DNA of 61,958 nt from positions 1 through 61,958 of the forward strand of contig CALUWL010000005.1 in NCBI GenBank assembly GCA_944324445.1, given 5' to 3'. This DNA comes from Candidatus Gastranaerophilales bacterium. Its GTDB lineage: Bacteria; Cyanobacteriota; Vampirovibrionia; Gastranaerophilales; Gastranaerophilaceae. This document shows, one piece after another, positions 54,723 to 61,958 of the stretch; the first letter of the stretch is position 1, and each line of letters starts with the position of its first letter. The position numbers were made by a program, and so were the translations under genes. Under the pieces are notes generated by a model, which saw only the letters and a list, made by a program, of their open reading frames with translations, searched no databases and had not been told where the DNA came from.

Positions 54723-55310
54723 TTATTTACAGCAATCAGTGCAAGGGAATTTATAAACTTTTGCATATTTTGCAAGTTTTTTCATCTTGCTTTTTTCGCA
54801 GCGTTGGAATTTTCTAAATGCTGAATATTGATTTTTACATAATTGTTCTTTAACATCATCTCTGAATTGTTTGCATTTTTCTTTAGCTTCTTTTTTCATT
54901 TCTTTCAAAACTTTTGCCTGATCTTTCCAACAATCATTGTTGCATTCAATCATAGTTAAAAGCTTATCTTTTTCTGTACGATATTTTGCATGGCAAGCTT
55001 CCATGTCGGTTTTAAAACTTCTGTAAATATTATCTATGCATGCTTCTTGTTTTTTTGTTAAACATAATTCTTTTTTCATTTTTTTATATTGTTTATCAAA
55101 GAAACATTGATTATAAACGCAATATTCATCATCATCTACGCTGCATTTATCACAAGTTGTCTTGCTATCACAAGGATTTGCTTTTTCGCAACCCGAAGCA
55201 GGTGCTTTTGTACAATCTGATTTTGAGCATTTATCCACACTACAAGGTGCAGCCAAAGAAATTGAACTAAAAACCGTAAGTGCCAAAAAAGTAAACAATA
55301 ATTTTTTCAT
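54723..55310 (-). CDS. Secreted cysteine-rich LTxxQ (Spy/CpxP-like) protein
   Basis: 195 residues. A signal peptide (KKLLFTFLALTVFSSISLA) is followed by a mature part with 20 cysteines. Residues about 20-75 are Cys/Asp/Lys-rich and unstructured-looking. From about 88 the sequence is helical, with ELCLTKKQEACI and many K/E repeats, the layout of the LTxxQ family (Spy, CpxP). Those proteins are small periplasmic chaperones; CpxP and Spy have few or no cysteines. The ATG at 55310 is preceded by AAAGG. The even cysteine number suggests disulfides or metal binding in an exported setting. Confidence 0.65.
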   Translation of the reverse strand: MKKLLFTFLALTVFSSISLAAPCSVDKCSKSDCTKAPASGCEKANPCDSKTTCDKCSVDDDEYCVYNQCFFDKQYKKMKKELCLTKKQEACIDNIYRSFKTDMEACHAKYRTEKDKLLTMIECNNDCWKDQAKVLKEMKKEAKEKCKQFRDDVKEQLCKNQYSAFRKFQRCEKSKMKKLAKYAKVYKFPCTDCCK

Positions 55311-55490
55311 TTTATAACCTTTCAAAAATCGTATATTTAAAAAATATCAAACCGCAATAAATAGTTAAATCAACTATCGGGCAATGTCTTAAAGGATAAT
55401 ATTAACTTTTTTTAAAAAAATATTTGACGTAAAATTTTGTTCTTGATATATTAAATAGGCAGTTAAAAATTACTGTTTATAAGTTATTTG

Positions 55491-55621
55491 AAAATTAAAT
55501 AAAGTATAAAGTTTGCGTCCAATGCTCAGCACTCGGTGAAGCTTGCTGAAACGGTAAAAAATAGCACTCGCTCTACCTGCTGAAGCGGACAAAATTGAAA
55601 ATTAAATAAAGTATAAAGTTT
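55491..55621 (+). repeat. Direct repeat and inverted tRNA fragment in front of tRNA-Lys
   Basis: A 30-base block ending TTTGCGTC occurs at 55491-55520 and again, identically, at 55598-55627, the second copy running into the first bases of tRNA-Lys. Between the copies lie GCTCAGCAC (a partial D-arm copy in the normal direction) and GCTCTACCTGCTGA at 55571-55584, the exact complement of TCAGCAGGTAGAGC in the tRNA D arm. The whole is best read as a broken, partly inverted duplicate of the tRNA gene start. The rest of the 310-590 base gap around it holds no ORF that I can support. Confidence 0.75.
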
Positions 55622-55694
55622 GCGTCTGTAGCTCAGCAGGTAGAGCACTCCCCTTTTAAGGGATAGGTCGCGCGTTCGAATCGCGCCAGACGCA
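55622..55694 (+). tRNA. tRNA-Lys (anticodon TTT)
   Basis: Acceptor GCGTCTG (55622-55628) pairs fully with CAGACGC (55687-55693). The D arm is GCTC/GAGC, and the T arm GCGCG/CGCGC surrounds TTCGAAT. The anticodon loop CTTTTAA gives TTT. The anticodon stem has one C-T mismatch at its top (CTCCC against GGGAT). The discriminator is A55694 and CCA is not encoded. Confidence 0.95.
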
Positions 55695-55824
55695 AATTTT
55701 TTATACCCTTTCATAAACTTATCTACAAAGTCCGGTACTTTCAAGTGGGTTGCGCATTAGAATCACGCAGTAACGCGCAAAATACCCATTTCACCCTACT
55801 TAAATTTAGCCAAAAAACAAAATA

Positions 55825-57276
55825 CTAAATTTTTCCTAATATATTAAGTTTATAATCGCTTGCTATTTCTTCAAAACAAATCACAGGAACATCCATAAAA
55901 AGCTGCGAAACGAGAATAAAAATAACTTGCCTAAATTGCTGAGGAGCAATAAGAACAGCATTTTTTTCGATTATTTCTTTTTTCATCTCTTTCAAGACTT
56001 TTTTCAGCTTACTAAATTTAGATAAATCAATTTTAACATTTGTTTCTTCTTTATTTGCCTGCATTTCAAGCAATTCAATAGTTTCATCATCAATTTCATA
56101 GGCGCATATTTCTTTTTCTTTTGAAGCAACACTCTCTGAAATTTGCCTTGAAAGAGCCATACGAAGCTTTTCCAATAAATCAGCCTTAGAAGGGTCATCT
56201 GAAAAATCGTTCAATTTTTCAAAAATATAAGTAATATCTTTGATGCTTACTCTTTCTCTAATAAGTTGAGTTAAAATATATTTTAATTCAGATATGCTTA
56301 TGTATTCTCCTAAAATCGTCTCCGTTAAAAACGAATTCTGATTAGTAACAAAATCAACATATCTGTTTAAATCGTTATAATCGAAAATTTCATCGACATG
56401 AACAATTGCAAAATAACTCAAATAATTAGCAATGTAATCCGTAGGTTCTATTCCTTCAATCCAATAATTTTCACACTCATTCTTAGGAATCCAAATAAGT
56501 TTTCTTTTTGTAAGAGGATCTTTTGTTCTATATGAATCCTTTGGAGCTTTTTCGATATTCAATTCATCCTCAAAAAAGGCAAGATGATTAGGATAAGCTA
56601 AAGAGCGCATAACGCCGACCCCATGAATATTAATCGAAAACTCGAATTCATCCAGTGAAGTGTTTTCAATAAATTGAACTTTGGGGATAATATATCCTAA
56701 TTCTTTAGTGAGTTCCTGACGAACTTTAACTATTTGAGATAAAAGATTTTTTTCTTTCTGCGGGTTGCATAAAGAATAATTTTCTTGCGAAAGACTGATA
56801 GAAAGTTTTTCCTCGCCTAAAAATTTAGCCATTTTCGAAGGTGCTAAAACCTCTTTTAAATCTCTTTTCAGGTCATTTAATTCATCAATATCTTTTCTTA
56901 TTTCATCATTTAATAATTCTCTCTCGGAATCTTTAGAGCTTTCTAAAAACTTTTTAACACGCTCTATTTTTTCTTTTTTATCCCTTATTTTCTTTTGCAA
57001 ATTCAAACAAAGTTCATAAGGTTCTTCTTTTGAATAGAGCATTTTTTCAACTTGCGAACGGAAATTTACCAATTCATCATCAATTTCATCCGATAAATTT
57101 TCACTTTCTTTTACAAAAATACAATTGTAAACTATTTTTGAATTTTGTTCTGCTTCATAAATTGAATAAAGCTCCCAACCGCCATTTGACATTGAATTTA
57201 AAGTATTTTCAAGCAAAACAGCATCATCAGTTGGTATTTGTTTTATGGAAAATTCTTGTCTAAATTGTTTATTCAT
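55825..57276 (-). CDS. Soluble FlhA-C-like protein with DUF4177-like N-terminal domain
   Basis: 483 residues. Residues about 1-58 resemble the small DUF4177 fold (alternating strands with LNSMSNGGWELYSI and CIFVKE). A coiled coil runs from about 90 to 145. Residues about 175-385 match the cytoplasmic domain of FlhA/type III export-gate proteins: QIVKVRQELTKELGYIIPKV, SINIHGVGV, Y-P-N-H-L-A, a late L-I-R-E-R-V-S-I-K-D, then LRMALSRQIS. A helical C-terminal tail follows. The six to eight membrane helices of FlhA are entirely missing. It could bind export substrates or compete with real FlhA. Monocistronic, downstream of tRNA-Lys on the opposite strand. Confidence 0.65.
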   Translation of the reverse strand: MNKQFRQEFSIKQIPTDDAVLLENTLNSMSNGGWELYSIYEAEQNSKIVYNCIFVKESENLSDEIDDELVNFRSQVEKMLYSKEEPYELCLNLQKKIRDKKEKIERVKKFLESSKDSERELLNDEIRKDIDELNDLKRDLKEVLAPSKMAKFLGEEKLSISLSQENYSLCNPQKEKNLLSQIVKVRQELTKELGYIIPKVQFIENTSLDEFEFSINIHGVGVMRSLAYPNHLAFFEDELNIEKAPKDSYRTKDPLTKRKLIWIPKNECENYWIEGIEPTDYIANYLSYFAIVHVDEIFDYNDLNRYVDFVTNQNSFLTETILGEYISISELKYILTQLIRERVSIKDITYIFEKLNDFSDDPSKADLLEKLRMALSRQISESVASKEKEICAYEIDDETIELLEMQANKEETNVKIDLSKFSKLKKVLKEMKKEIIEKNAVLIAPQQFRQVIFILVSQLFMDVPVICFEEIASDYKLNILGKI

Positions 57277-57343
57277 AAAATAATTTTAACATAAATATAT
57301 AAACTTACCCTTAAATCAAAAACAAAGTATAATCTAAATTGTC

Positions 57344-57949
57344 ATGTTTAGTAAAATTAAGAATTTTAATAAATATTTTGATTTAAAGTTACAAAAAACT
57401 GATATTTTAGCCTTTTTGGCAATAATTTTTAGCATAATATACATTAAAATCTTTAACTTAACTGAAATTGTTGAAAACGGTTTTCTTGAAAACATATCTC
57501 TGATTCCGTTAAGTTTCGGGGTTTTTATATGTTGGAAATCTAAAGATTGCAAAATTTTTTTTAAAGTCGTTTCATTAATTTTCTTTCTGATGCTTATGAG
57601 AGAATTAAGCTATGGAAGAGTTATATTTTGCGCAATACCTGATCAACCAAACGAATTTTACCCTTGGCCACATTATAAATACGGTTATTTGGCGCATATT
57701 TTTGTTGGAATTTATATTTTCGGAATATTTATATATGGTTTTTTAAATAAAATTTGGCTTGATATAATAAAAATAATAAAAAAAGTTAAATTACCAATTT
57801 GGACTTTCTTATACTCTTTTATTTGTATTTTCTTGCAAATATTTTTTGAAAGAGCCGGAAACACATTAATAGAAGAAACATCGGAACTTGTTTTATACTG
57901 TCTTATGATTTCAATTTGCCTAATTTATATAAACAAATTAAAACAATAA
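57344..57949 (+). CDS. Multispan membrane protein of unknown function
   Basis: 201 residues and about six membrane helices. The conserved-looking polar residues within or between helices are MLMRELSYGR, YPWPHYKYG and FERAGNTLIEETSEL, which suggests a buried catalytic or ion site. The family is not recognised. TATAAT at 57328-57333 ends 10 bases before the ATG, without a ribosome site. Confidence 0.65.
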   Translation: MFSKIKNFNKYFDLKLQKTDILAFLAIIFSIIYIKIFNLTEIVENGFLENISLIPLSFGVFICWKSKDCKIFFKVVSLIFFLMLMRELSYGRVIFCAIPDQPNEFYPWPHYKYGYLAHIFVGIYIFGIFIYGFLNKIWLDIIKIIKKVKLPIWTFLYSFICIFLQIFFERAGNTLIEETSELVLYCLMISICLIYINKLKQ

Positions 57950-57953
57950 AAAA

Positions 57954-57980
57954 AGGCTCTTGTTCTCTCCACAAGAGCCT
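57954..57980 (-). terminator. Hairpin with minus-strand T-run
   Basis: AGGCTCTTGT and ACAAGAGCCT pair around seven bases. Only the minus strand has a strong T-run after it (seven or more Ts at 57953-57947). It stops plus-strand transcription only weakly, and no minus-strand gene lies directly upstream of it. A minus-strand TATAAT is present at 58007-58002. Confidence 0.55.
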
Positions 57981-58146
57981 AAGTAGCAAATACGGCATTT
58001 GATTATATAGACGTTAAAAATACAAATTTGTTCCTTCACAAATTTCATTAACTTTTGTAAACATTTCAATCTTTTTTGCAATTAATAAACTTTTAAAAAC
58101 TTTATTAGAATATAAGGTTTTTATATTAACGATTGAGAGAAAAGTT

Positions 58147-58353
58147 ATGACAGAATTAGAACTCAATGCTTTATTTAACATTTCCCCTGAAAGAGTCGAA
58201 AATGTTTATGCGACAAACACAATTAAAAGCGTTCAAGAAATCCAAAGAATCGTAAAGATTTTTTCTATTGCAAAAGAACAAAGAAAAACTTCAAAATGCA
58301 TCTCAGCACGAGGCTTAGCAGCTTTTAGAACAATAATGACAAGCAACAACTAA
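58147..58353 (+). CDS. Small cytoplasmic protein, 68 residues, unknown function
   Basis: Starts at an ATG with GAGAGAAAAG before it. The sequence is polar and helical, beginning M-T-E-L-E-L-N-A-L-F-N-I-S-P-E-R-V, which looks like a helix-turn unit, with a basic centre and IMTSNN at the end. It has one Cys and no membrane segment. It ends three bases before the convergent diguanylate cyclase gene. The family is not recognised. Confidence 0.55.
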   Translation: MTELELNALFNISPERVENVYATNTIKSVQEIQRIVKIFSIAKEQRKTSKCISARGLAAFRTIMTSNN

Positions 58354-58355
58354 AA

Positions 58356-59972
58356 CTAGTCTAATTGCGATTGGATATCAATATTTATTTGTTCAACCTT
58401 CTTGCAACCGTCTTTTTCATAAGTAGAAACCATATTCTTACCATTATGTTTTGAATAATAAAGAGCGGTATCTGCAGCATTAATAAGTTCCTTAGCTTCT
58501 TGACCGTCGGTTGAATATTGTGCGACACCAACTGAGATTGTGGGTGAAAGGTCTTGCGTTTCGTTAACTTTTACCACAATTTGAGAAACATTTTTTCTTA
58601 TACGCTCAGCTATAATACAAGCATCTTCCTTATCTGTTTCAGGCAATATAACAACAAATTCTTCGCCGCCATATCTTGCGGGAATATCAATTTTTCTAAC
58701 GCTTTCCTGAAGAACAATAGCAAGATTTTTTAATATGGTATCACCTGTAAGATGCCCATATGTGTCATTAATCCGTTTAAAATTATCAATATCCATCATA
58801 ATTAATGACATATTTCTCTTGTATCTTGAACATCTTCTGATTTCATTTTCAAGTAATGTATAGAAATGACGATAAATATATAGCTTTGTCATACCGTCTT
58901 TTGTTGCAAGCTCATATAATTTTGCATTATCGATTGCAATAGCCGCTTGATTTGCAAGAGATGTTATAAATTCTAAATCTTTTTGATTAAAAAGCTTATC
59001 ATGCTTTTTATTTGTTATATTTATAACGCCTATAACTTCACCTTTTGCAATCAAAGGAACACACAAAAGAGATTTTGTATTTGATAAAACTTCTTTTACA
59101 ATAAACCTTGGATCAGCAGAACCCAGATTCGTTATTATCGGTCTTCTTTCTAAAAATACTGTCCCTGCTATTCCTTCTCCTACGCCAATTTTTGCACACT
59201 GAACAGCACCATTATTTATTGCTTCTTCAAGCTTTTTATCCTGCAAACCGGATACTATCCTAACCTGCAGAGCATTCAAAGAATAATCATACAGCATTAG
59301 AGAACCTTTTTCGGCATCTAAAGTAACAAGCGCCTTTTGAATAATAACTTGCAAAAGTCTTTTAAGGTCATCAATGAAATTAACCGCTTGTGAAATATTA
59401 TAAAGTATTGAAATATTATGTAAAGACTTTTGCAATTGAGCAATCTCTTCGTCTTTTTTAATTTTGCGATGATATTTTGCAATTATAGGTTCAATATAAT
59501 CAAACGCATAATTTAAATTCTTAAATGTTTCATTAGAAATAGGGTTATTAGGATTTTCTTTGATAAAAATAAAACAAATAGGCACAGAATTATGGAAAAA
59601 CACTCTTACATGACTGGGATCAAGAGTCAATATATTATTCTGTTCCAAAAAGGGTTTAAAAAGATGAGCACCCTCAGAATTTTTCATTGCAGTCAATTTT
59701 GCCTTATTGACCACATCCCAAAAAGGGGAATTTCCTTCTTCGCACTCAAAAAATTCGTTATTTCTTGATCTTTCATTTGTATAAATACATTTAAAATGTT
59801 GATTTTCAAGAAGATACACGGTTATATCTTTTGAATCGATTTGTTCTGCTACATAATCTTTTAATCTTCTTAAAAGCTCGTATACGTCATCTGTTTGATT
59901 AGCAATTGTGCTAACTTCAAACATCATGCTAAGATATTTTATATTATTTTCCATTGATTGTTCTTCAGGCAT
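58356..59972 (-). CDS. GAF-GAF-GGDEF diguanylate cyclase
   Basis: About 538 residues. A first GAF-like domain (about 10-165), a short helix, a second GAF domain (about 185-340, with GVGEGIAGTV, LCVPLIA and INITNKK), then GGDEF with the active-site RYGGEEF near 432-438 and MMDIDNFKRIND for metal binding. R-K-I-D lies exactly five residues before GGEEF, so the inhibitory I-site is present. It makes c-di-GMP in response to a GAF signal. The absence of membrane segments places it in the cytoplasm. The start is taken at the ATG at 59972; a TTG two codons earlier is possible. Confidence 0.93.
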   Translation of the reverse strand: MPEEQSMENNIKYLSMMFEVSTIANQTDDVYELLRRLKDYVAEQIDSKDITVYLLENQHFKCIYTNERSRNNEFFECEEGNSPFWDVVNKAKLTAMKNSEGAHLFKPFLEQNNILTLDPSHVRVFFHNSVPICFIFIKENPNNPISNETFKNLNYAFDYIEPIIAKYHRKIKKDEEIAQLQKSLHNISILYNISQAVNFIDDLKRLLQVIIQKALVTLDAEKGSLMLYDYSLNALQVRIVSGLQDKKLEEAINNGAVQCAKIGVGEGIAGTVFLERRPIITNLGSADPRFIVKEVLSNTKSLLCVPLIAKGEVIGVINITNKKHDKLFNQKDLEFITSLANQAAIAIDNAKLYELATKDGMTKLYIYRHFYTLLENEIRRCSRYKRNMSLIMMDIDNFKRINDTYGHLTGDTILKNLAIVLQESVRKIDIPARYGGEEFVVILPETDKEDACIIAERIRKNVSQIVVKVNETQDLSPTISVGVAQYSTDGQEAKELINAADTALYYSKHNGKNMVSTYEKDGCKKVEQINIDIQSQLD

Positions 59973-60069
59973 AATCAAGACATCTTATTAAAACTAACAC
60001 TTTAAATTATAAAGGTTAAACAATCAAAAATCACATTTTAAACTTTAAATACAGCGTTTGGAGGAAAAA

Positions 60070-60936
60070 TTGAGCGAAATTTGCAAAAATTGGTCAACTT
60101 GGCTTAAAAAAACCAGATTTTCATATATGGATGAACAGCAAAAAGAGCAAACTCTTAATTGGCTAATAGCAGTAAGGGACAGTGTTTTAAATCTTGCCGA
60201 TTTAAAAGAAGGACAAAAAATAGCTGATTTTGGCTGCGGTTCAGGACTTTTAGCATTTGGAGTGCTGGAGAGATTTGAAGATAAAGTTGAACTAATTTTT
60301 TCGGATAAATTTCAAGACTGTCTTGATGAATGTAAAAAAATACTGAATGAAACAAATATTAAAAATAATGCAAAATTTCTAATATCCGATGTATCTGATA
60401 TAAAGCTTGAAAAAAACTGCTTAGATAGACTCATGACAAGGTCTGTTCTTGTACATGTAAAAGAAAAACAGCCCGCTTTCAATGAATTCTGTAGAATTTT
60501 AAAACCAACAGGAATTTATGCTGCTTTTGAACCTATAATATCTGAAAATACAAGATATTATGAGCTTCTTAATTCCAATCAAATAAGCGACTACAATGAT
60601 TTTCAAAAAGCTGAAAAAGAATTTATGGAAAACCCCAATGATCCATTAGTTAATTTCAACGCAGAAAGCTTAGATAAAAACTTATATGAAGCAGGATTTA
60701 CAGATGTAACAGTAAATGTCCAAGAAGCAGCATCAAAATACATCCCAACAAAAGAAGCCATTTTAAATTGGCTCATAACTCCGCCTGCGCCTGATCAAAA
60801 ATCAATGAAGGAAAGATTTTTAGAATATTTTGACGAGAAAAAAGTCGATAATTTTATTCTGGAAGTTCAAAACGCACTTTCACAAAAAGAAGTAAAAATC
60901 ACATCAAAAACAGCTTTTATAAAGGCAATGAAATAA
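60070..60936 (+). CDS. SAM-dependent methyltransferase (class I)
   Basis: 288 residues. The TTG at 60070 is chosen because GGAGGA lies five bases before it; a TTG four codons earlier lies within that site. SAM motif I is IADFGCGSGLL, followed by an acidic loop and LDRLMTRSVLVHV. The C-terminal third is a helical acceptor-binding domain. It resembles UbiE/methyltransferase-11 proteins. It overlaps the start of ylxR by one base. The substrate is unknown. Confidence 0.85.
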   Translation: MSEICKNWSTWLKKTRFSYMDEQQKEQTLNWLIAVRDSVLNLADLKEGQKIADFGCGSGLLAFGVLERFEDKVELIFSDKFQDCLDECKKILNETNIKNNAKFLISDVSDIKLEKNCLDRLMTRSVLVHVKEKQPAFNEFCRILKPTGIYAAFEPIISENTRYYELLNSNQISDYNDFQKAEKEFMENPNDPLVNFNAESLDKNLYEAGFTDVTVNVQEAASKYIPTKEAILNWLITPPAPDQKSMKERFLEYFDEKKVDNFILEVQNALSQKEVKITSKTAFIKAMK

Positions 60937-61199
60937 TGAAAGAAATAAAAAGAAAATGTCAGGGCTGCCTAAAAATCCAAGAAAGAAGCCTCATGATTAA
61001 AATAACAAAACTAAATGACGGTAAATTAAAAATTAATCCCTTATCAAATGAGCTCGGAAGAAGCATTTATGTATGCAAAAATGAAGACTGTATTAAAGCT
61101 TTAATTAAAAAGAAAAAATTAAAAACGGCGCTTAAATATTCAAATATGGATGAAATAGTAAAAATAGAAGAAGAACTAAAAAAAATGCTCTCTATCTAG
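60936..61199 (+). CDS. ylxR: YlxR family RNA-binding protein (DUF448)
   Basis: 87 residues. R-K-C-Q-G-C near the start, MIKITKL, then a GRSIYVC and C-I-K-A-L-I-K-K-K-K-L segment are diagnostic. Family members bind RNA and often sit between nusA and infB. Here it follows a methyltransferase instead, coupled by a one-base TAATG overlap. Its last codons lie inside the terminator stem. Confidence 0.9.
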   Translation: MKEIKRKCQGCLKIQERSLMIKITKLNDGKLKINPLSNELGRSIYVCKNEDCIKALIKKKKLKTALKYSNMDEIVKIEEELKKMLSI

Positions 61200-61210
61200 A
61201 GAGCATTTTT
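61181..61210 (+). terminator. Intrinsic terminator overlapping the ylxR stop
   Basis: AAAAATGCTCTCT and AGAGAGCATTTTT form a 13-base perfect stem with a four-base loop, and the T-run follows. The ylxR stop codon (61197-61199) is within the hairpin. Confidence 0.88.
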
Positions 61211-61228
61211 AAAGCTTTTTAAAAGAAA

Positions 61229-61510
61229 CTATTTCTTTTTAGCTACCATTTCTTTGAATTTTTTACCGGCAGAAAAAGCTGGAACTGTTTTAGCAGCAAT
61301 TTTAATTTCTTTACCTGTTTGAGGGTTTCTACCAACTCTTGCAGCTCTTTTTCTTGGTTCAAAAGTACCAAAGCCTACTAAAGTAACTTTTTTACCTTTT
61401 GAAACTGTTTTTTGAACTGTTTCAATTACAGCACCGATTACTTCAGCTGTTTCTTTTTGAGAAAGTTTAGCACTTGCAGCAACTGCTTTTACTAATTCTT
61501 CTTTGTTCAT
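61229..61510 (-). CDS. hup: HU DNA-binding protein
   Basis: 93 residues. The N-terminal helices MNKEELVKAVA are followed by the HU signature G-F-G-T-F-E-x-R-x-R-A-A-R-x-G-R-N-P-Q-T-G-x-x-I (residues about 46-70). It bends and compacts DNA. A strong AAGGAG ribosome site is present. Monocistronic. Confidence 0.97.
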   Translation of the reverse strand: MNKEELVKAVAASAKLSQKETAEVIGAVIETVQKTVSKGKKVTLVGFGTFEPRKRAARVGRNPQTGKEIKIAAKTVPAFSAGKKFKEMVAKKK

Positions 61511-61616
61511 ATCTAACTCCTTTTAAGTAATACAACATCATTATACATATTTTTCAAGCTTTTGCAAGCTTTTTTATCTTGGAAAATCATTATTTTAAGT
61601 TATTTACAAAAAAAAA

Positions 61617-61958
61617 TTAGTCTTCTTTAGGCTTCAATCTTGAAAAACTGATATCTTTATAAAAATAATTCAAGATTTGACGAGCGCTGAAACCTTTATT
61701 AGCTAAATTATTTGCGCCATATTGGCTCATTCCCACCCCATGGCCGTTTTTCCTTATGCCTCTATCAAAACTTTCAACCGATTGAATATAAGGAAGATCA
61801 TGGTTCCACACTTCACCTGCCGATATTGTTCTTCCGCCTGCTGCCGCATGATAATAAGCAGGAATTATCTTATTATCATAAGTTAAAACTTCACCTCTGG
61901 TTGAAAGAACAGCCCTTGTTGTTTGAGGCGTTTCACTGCTGGCACCGCCATAGGCTTG
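61617..61958 (-). CDS. SpoIID/LytB-domain protein, partial (C-terminal part)
   Basis: The frame runs open to the window edge, so the N-terminus is missing; 113 codons are visible. The SpoIID domain signatures are TPQTTRAVL, TRGEVLTYDNKIIPAYYHAAAGG (in parts), then the catalytic-region GHGVGMSQYGA and an end with ILNYFY. SpoIID/LytB-type proteins are peptidoglycan lytic transglycosylases or stimulate amidases, and here a role in septal or stalk peptidoglycan is likely. No sporulation context is visible. It ends in a short acidic tail with KPKED. Confidence 0.85.
   Translation of the reverse strand, partial: QAYGGASSETPQTTRAVLSTRGEVLTYDNKIIPAYYHAAAGGRTISAGEVWNHDLPYIQSVESFDRGIRKNGHGVGMSQYGANNLANKGFSARQILNYFYKDISFSRLKPKED

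Noticed and set aside
55500-55600. A second, functional tRNA-Lys upstream of the real one
   Set aside because: Only the leader, the first bases and parts of the D arm are there; no anticodon arm or T arm can be folded.

Overview
The window is AT-rich DNA from a bacterial chromosome that is not photosynthetic. The best guess for its origin is a gut-type basal cyanobacterial lineage (Gastranaerophilales / Vampirovibrionia, 'Melainabacteria'). This placement is inferred from gene content: SepF next to a YggS/PipY protein, the LL-diaminopimelate aminotransferase route to DAP/lysine, a Gram-negative-like envelope with AMIN-amidase and TonB-like domains, flagellar switch proteins, and a recurring N-terminal F-x-G/S tag. 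No marker in the window proves it. The standard genetic code is used, with ATG starts dominating and several TTG or GTG starts that have good ribosome binding sites.

Layout. Positions 1-9700 are accessory in character: a tRNA-Arg, an ankyrin-like tandem-repeat protein, then a tight three-gene operon (Ski2-like DExH helicase and two paralogous zinc-ribbon/HNH proteins with very long coiled coils), and two tiny ORFs ending at a terminator. Positions 9.7-25 kb are mostly housekeeping on the minus strand: grpE-dnaJ-beta-propeller-O-methyltransferase, yggS-sepF, nusB-ftsY-comEC and glyS-glycosyltransferase. A plus-strand block there holds a dCMP deaminase, a VWA protein, a glycosyltransferase and a YhcH protein. 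Positions 25-31 kb carry a zinc-finger/TM/TonB-like chimera, dapL, tRNA-Gly and a surface protein with a long Pro/Thr repeat tail.

Positions 30.8-36.5 kb form one minus-strand operon for one-carbon and cell-wall metabolism: CooC-like ATPase, folD, alr, gcvT, gcvH, gcvPA. glgC, murI, an AMIN amidase, two orphan sugar ABC permeases and era follow. Positions 43-48.4 kb hold an AMIN-like/TM protein, a coiled-coil protein, coaD and fliM-fliN-receiver. Positions 48.5-55.3 kb hold an RlhA-like U32 protein, a GNAT-like protein carrying the N-terminal tag, transporters, a secreted zincin and two secreted proteins, one with 20 cysteines. Positions 55.4-62 kb contain tRNA-Lys beside a rearranged duplicate of its own 5' region, a soluble FlhA-C-like protein, a GAF-GAF-GGDEF diguanylate cyclase, a methyltransferase-ylxR pair, HU and the C-terminal part of a SpoIID-like protein.

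The items most likely to be undescribed are the helicase plus twin HNH/coiled-coil operon, the N-terminal tag shared by six otherwise unrelated proteins, and the membrane-less FlhA-like protein with a DUF4177-like head. No CRISPR array, transposase, integrase or rRNA was seen.
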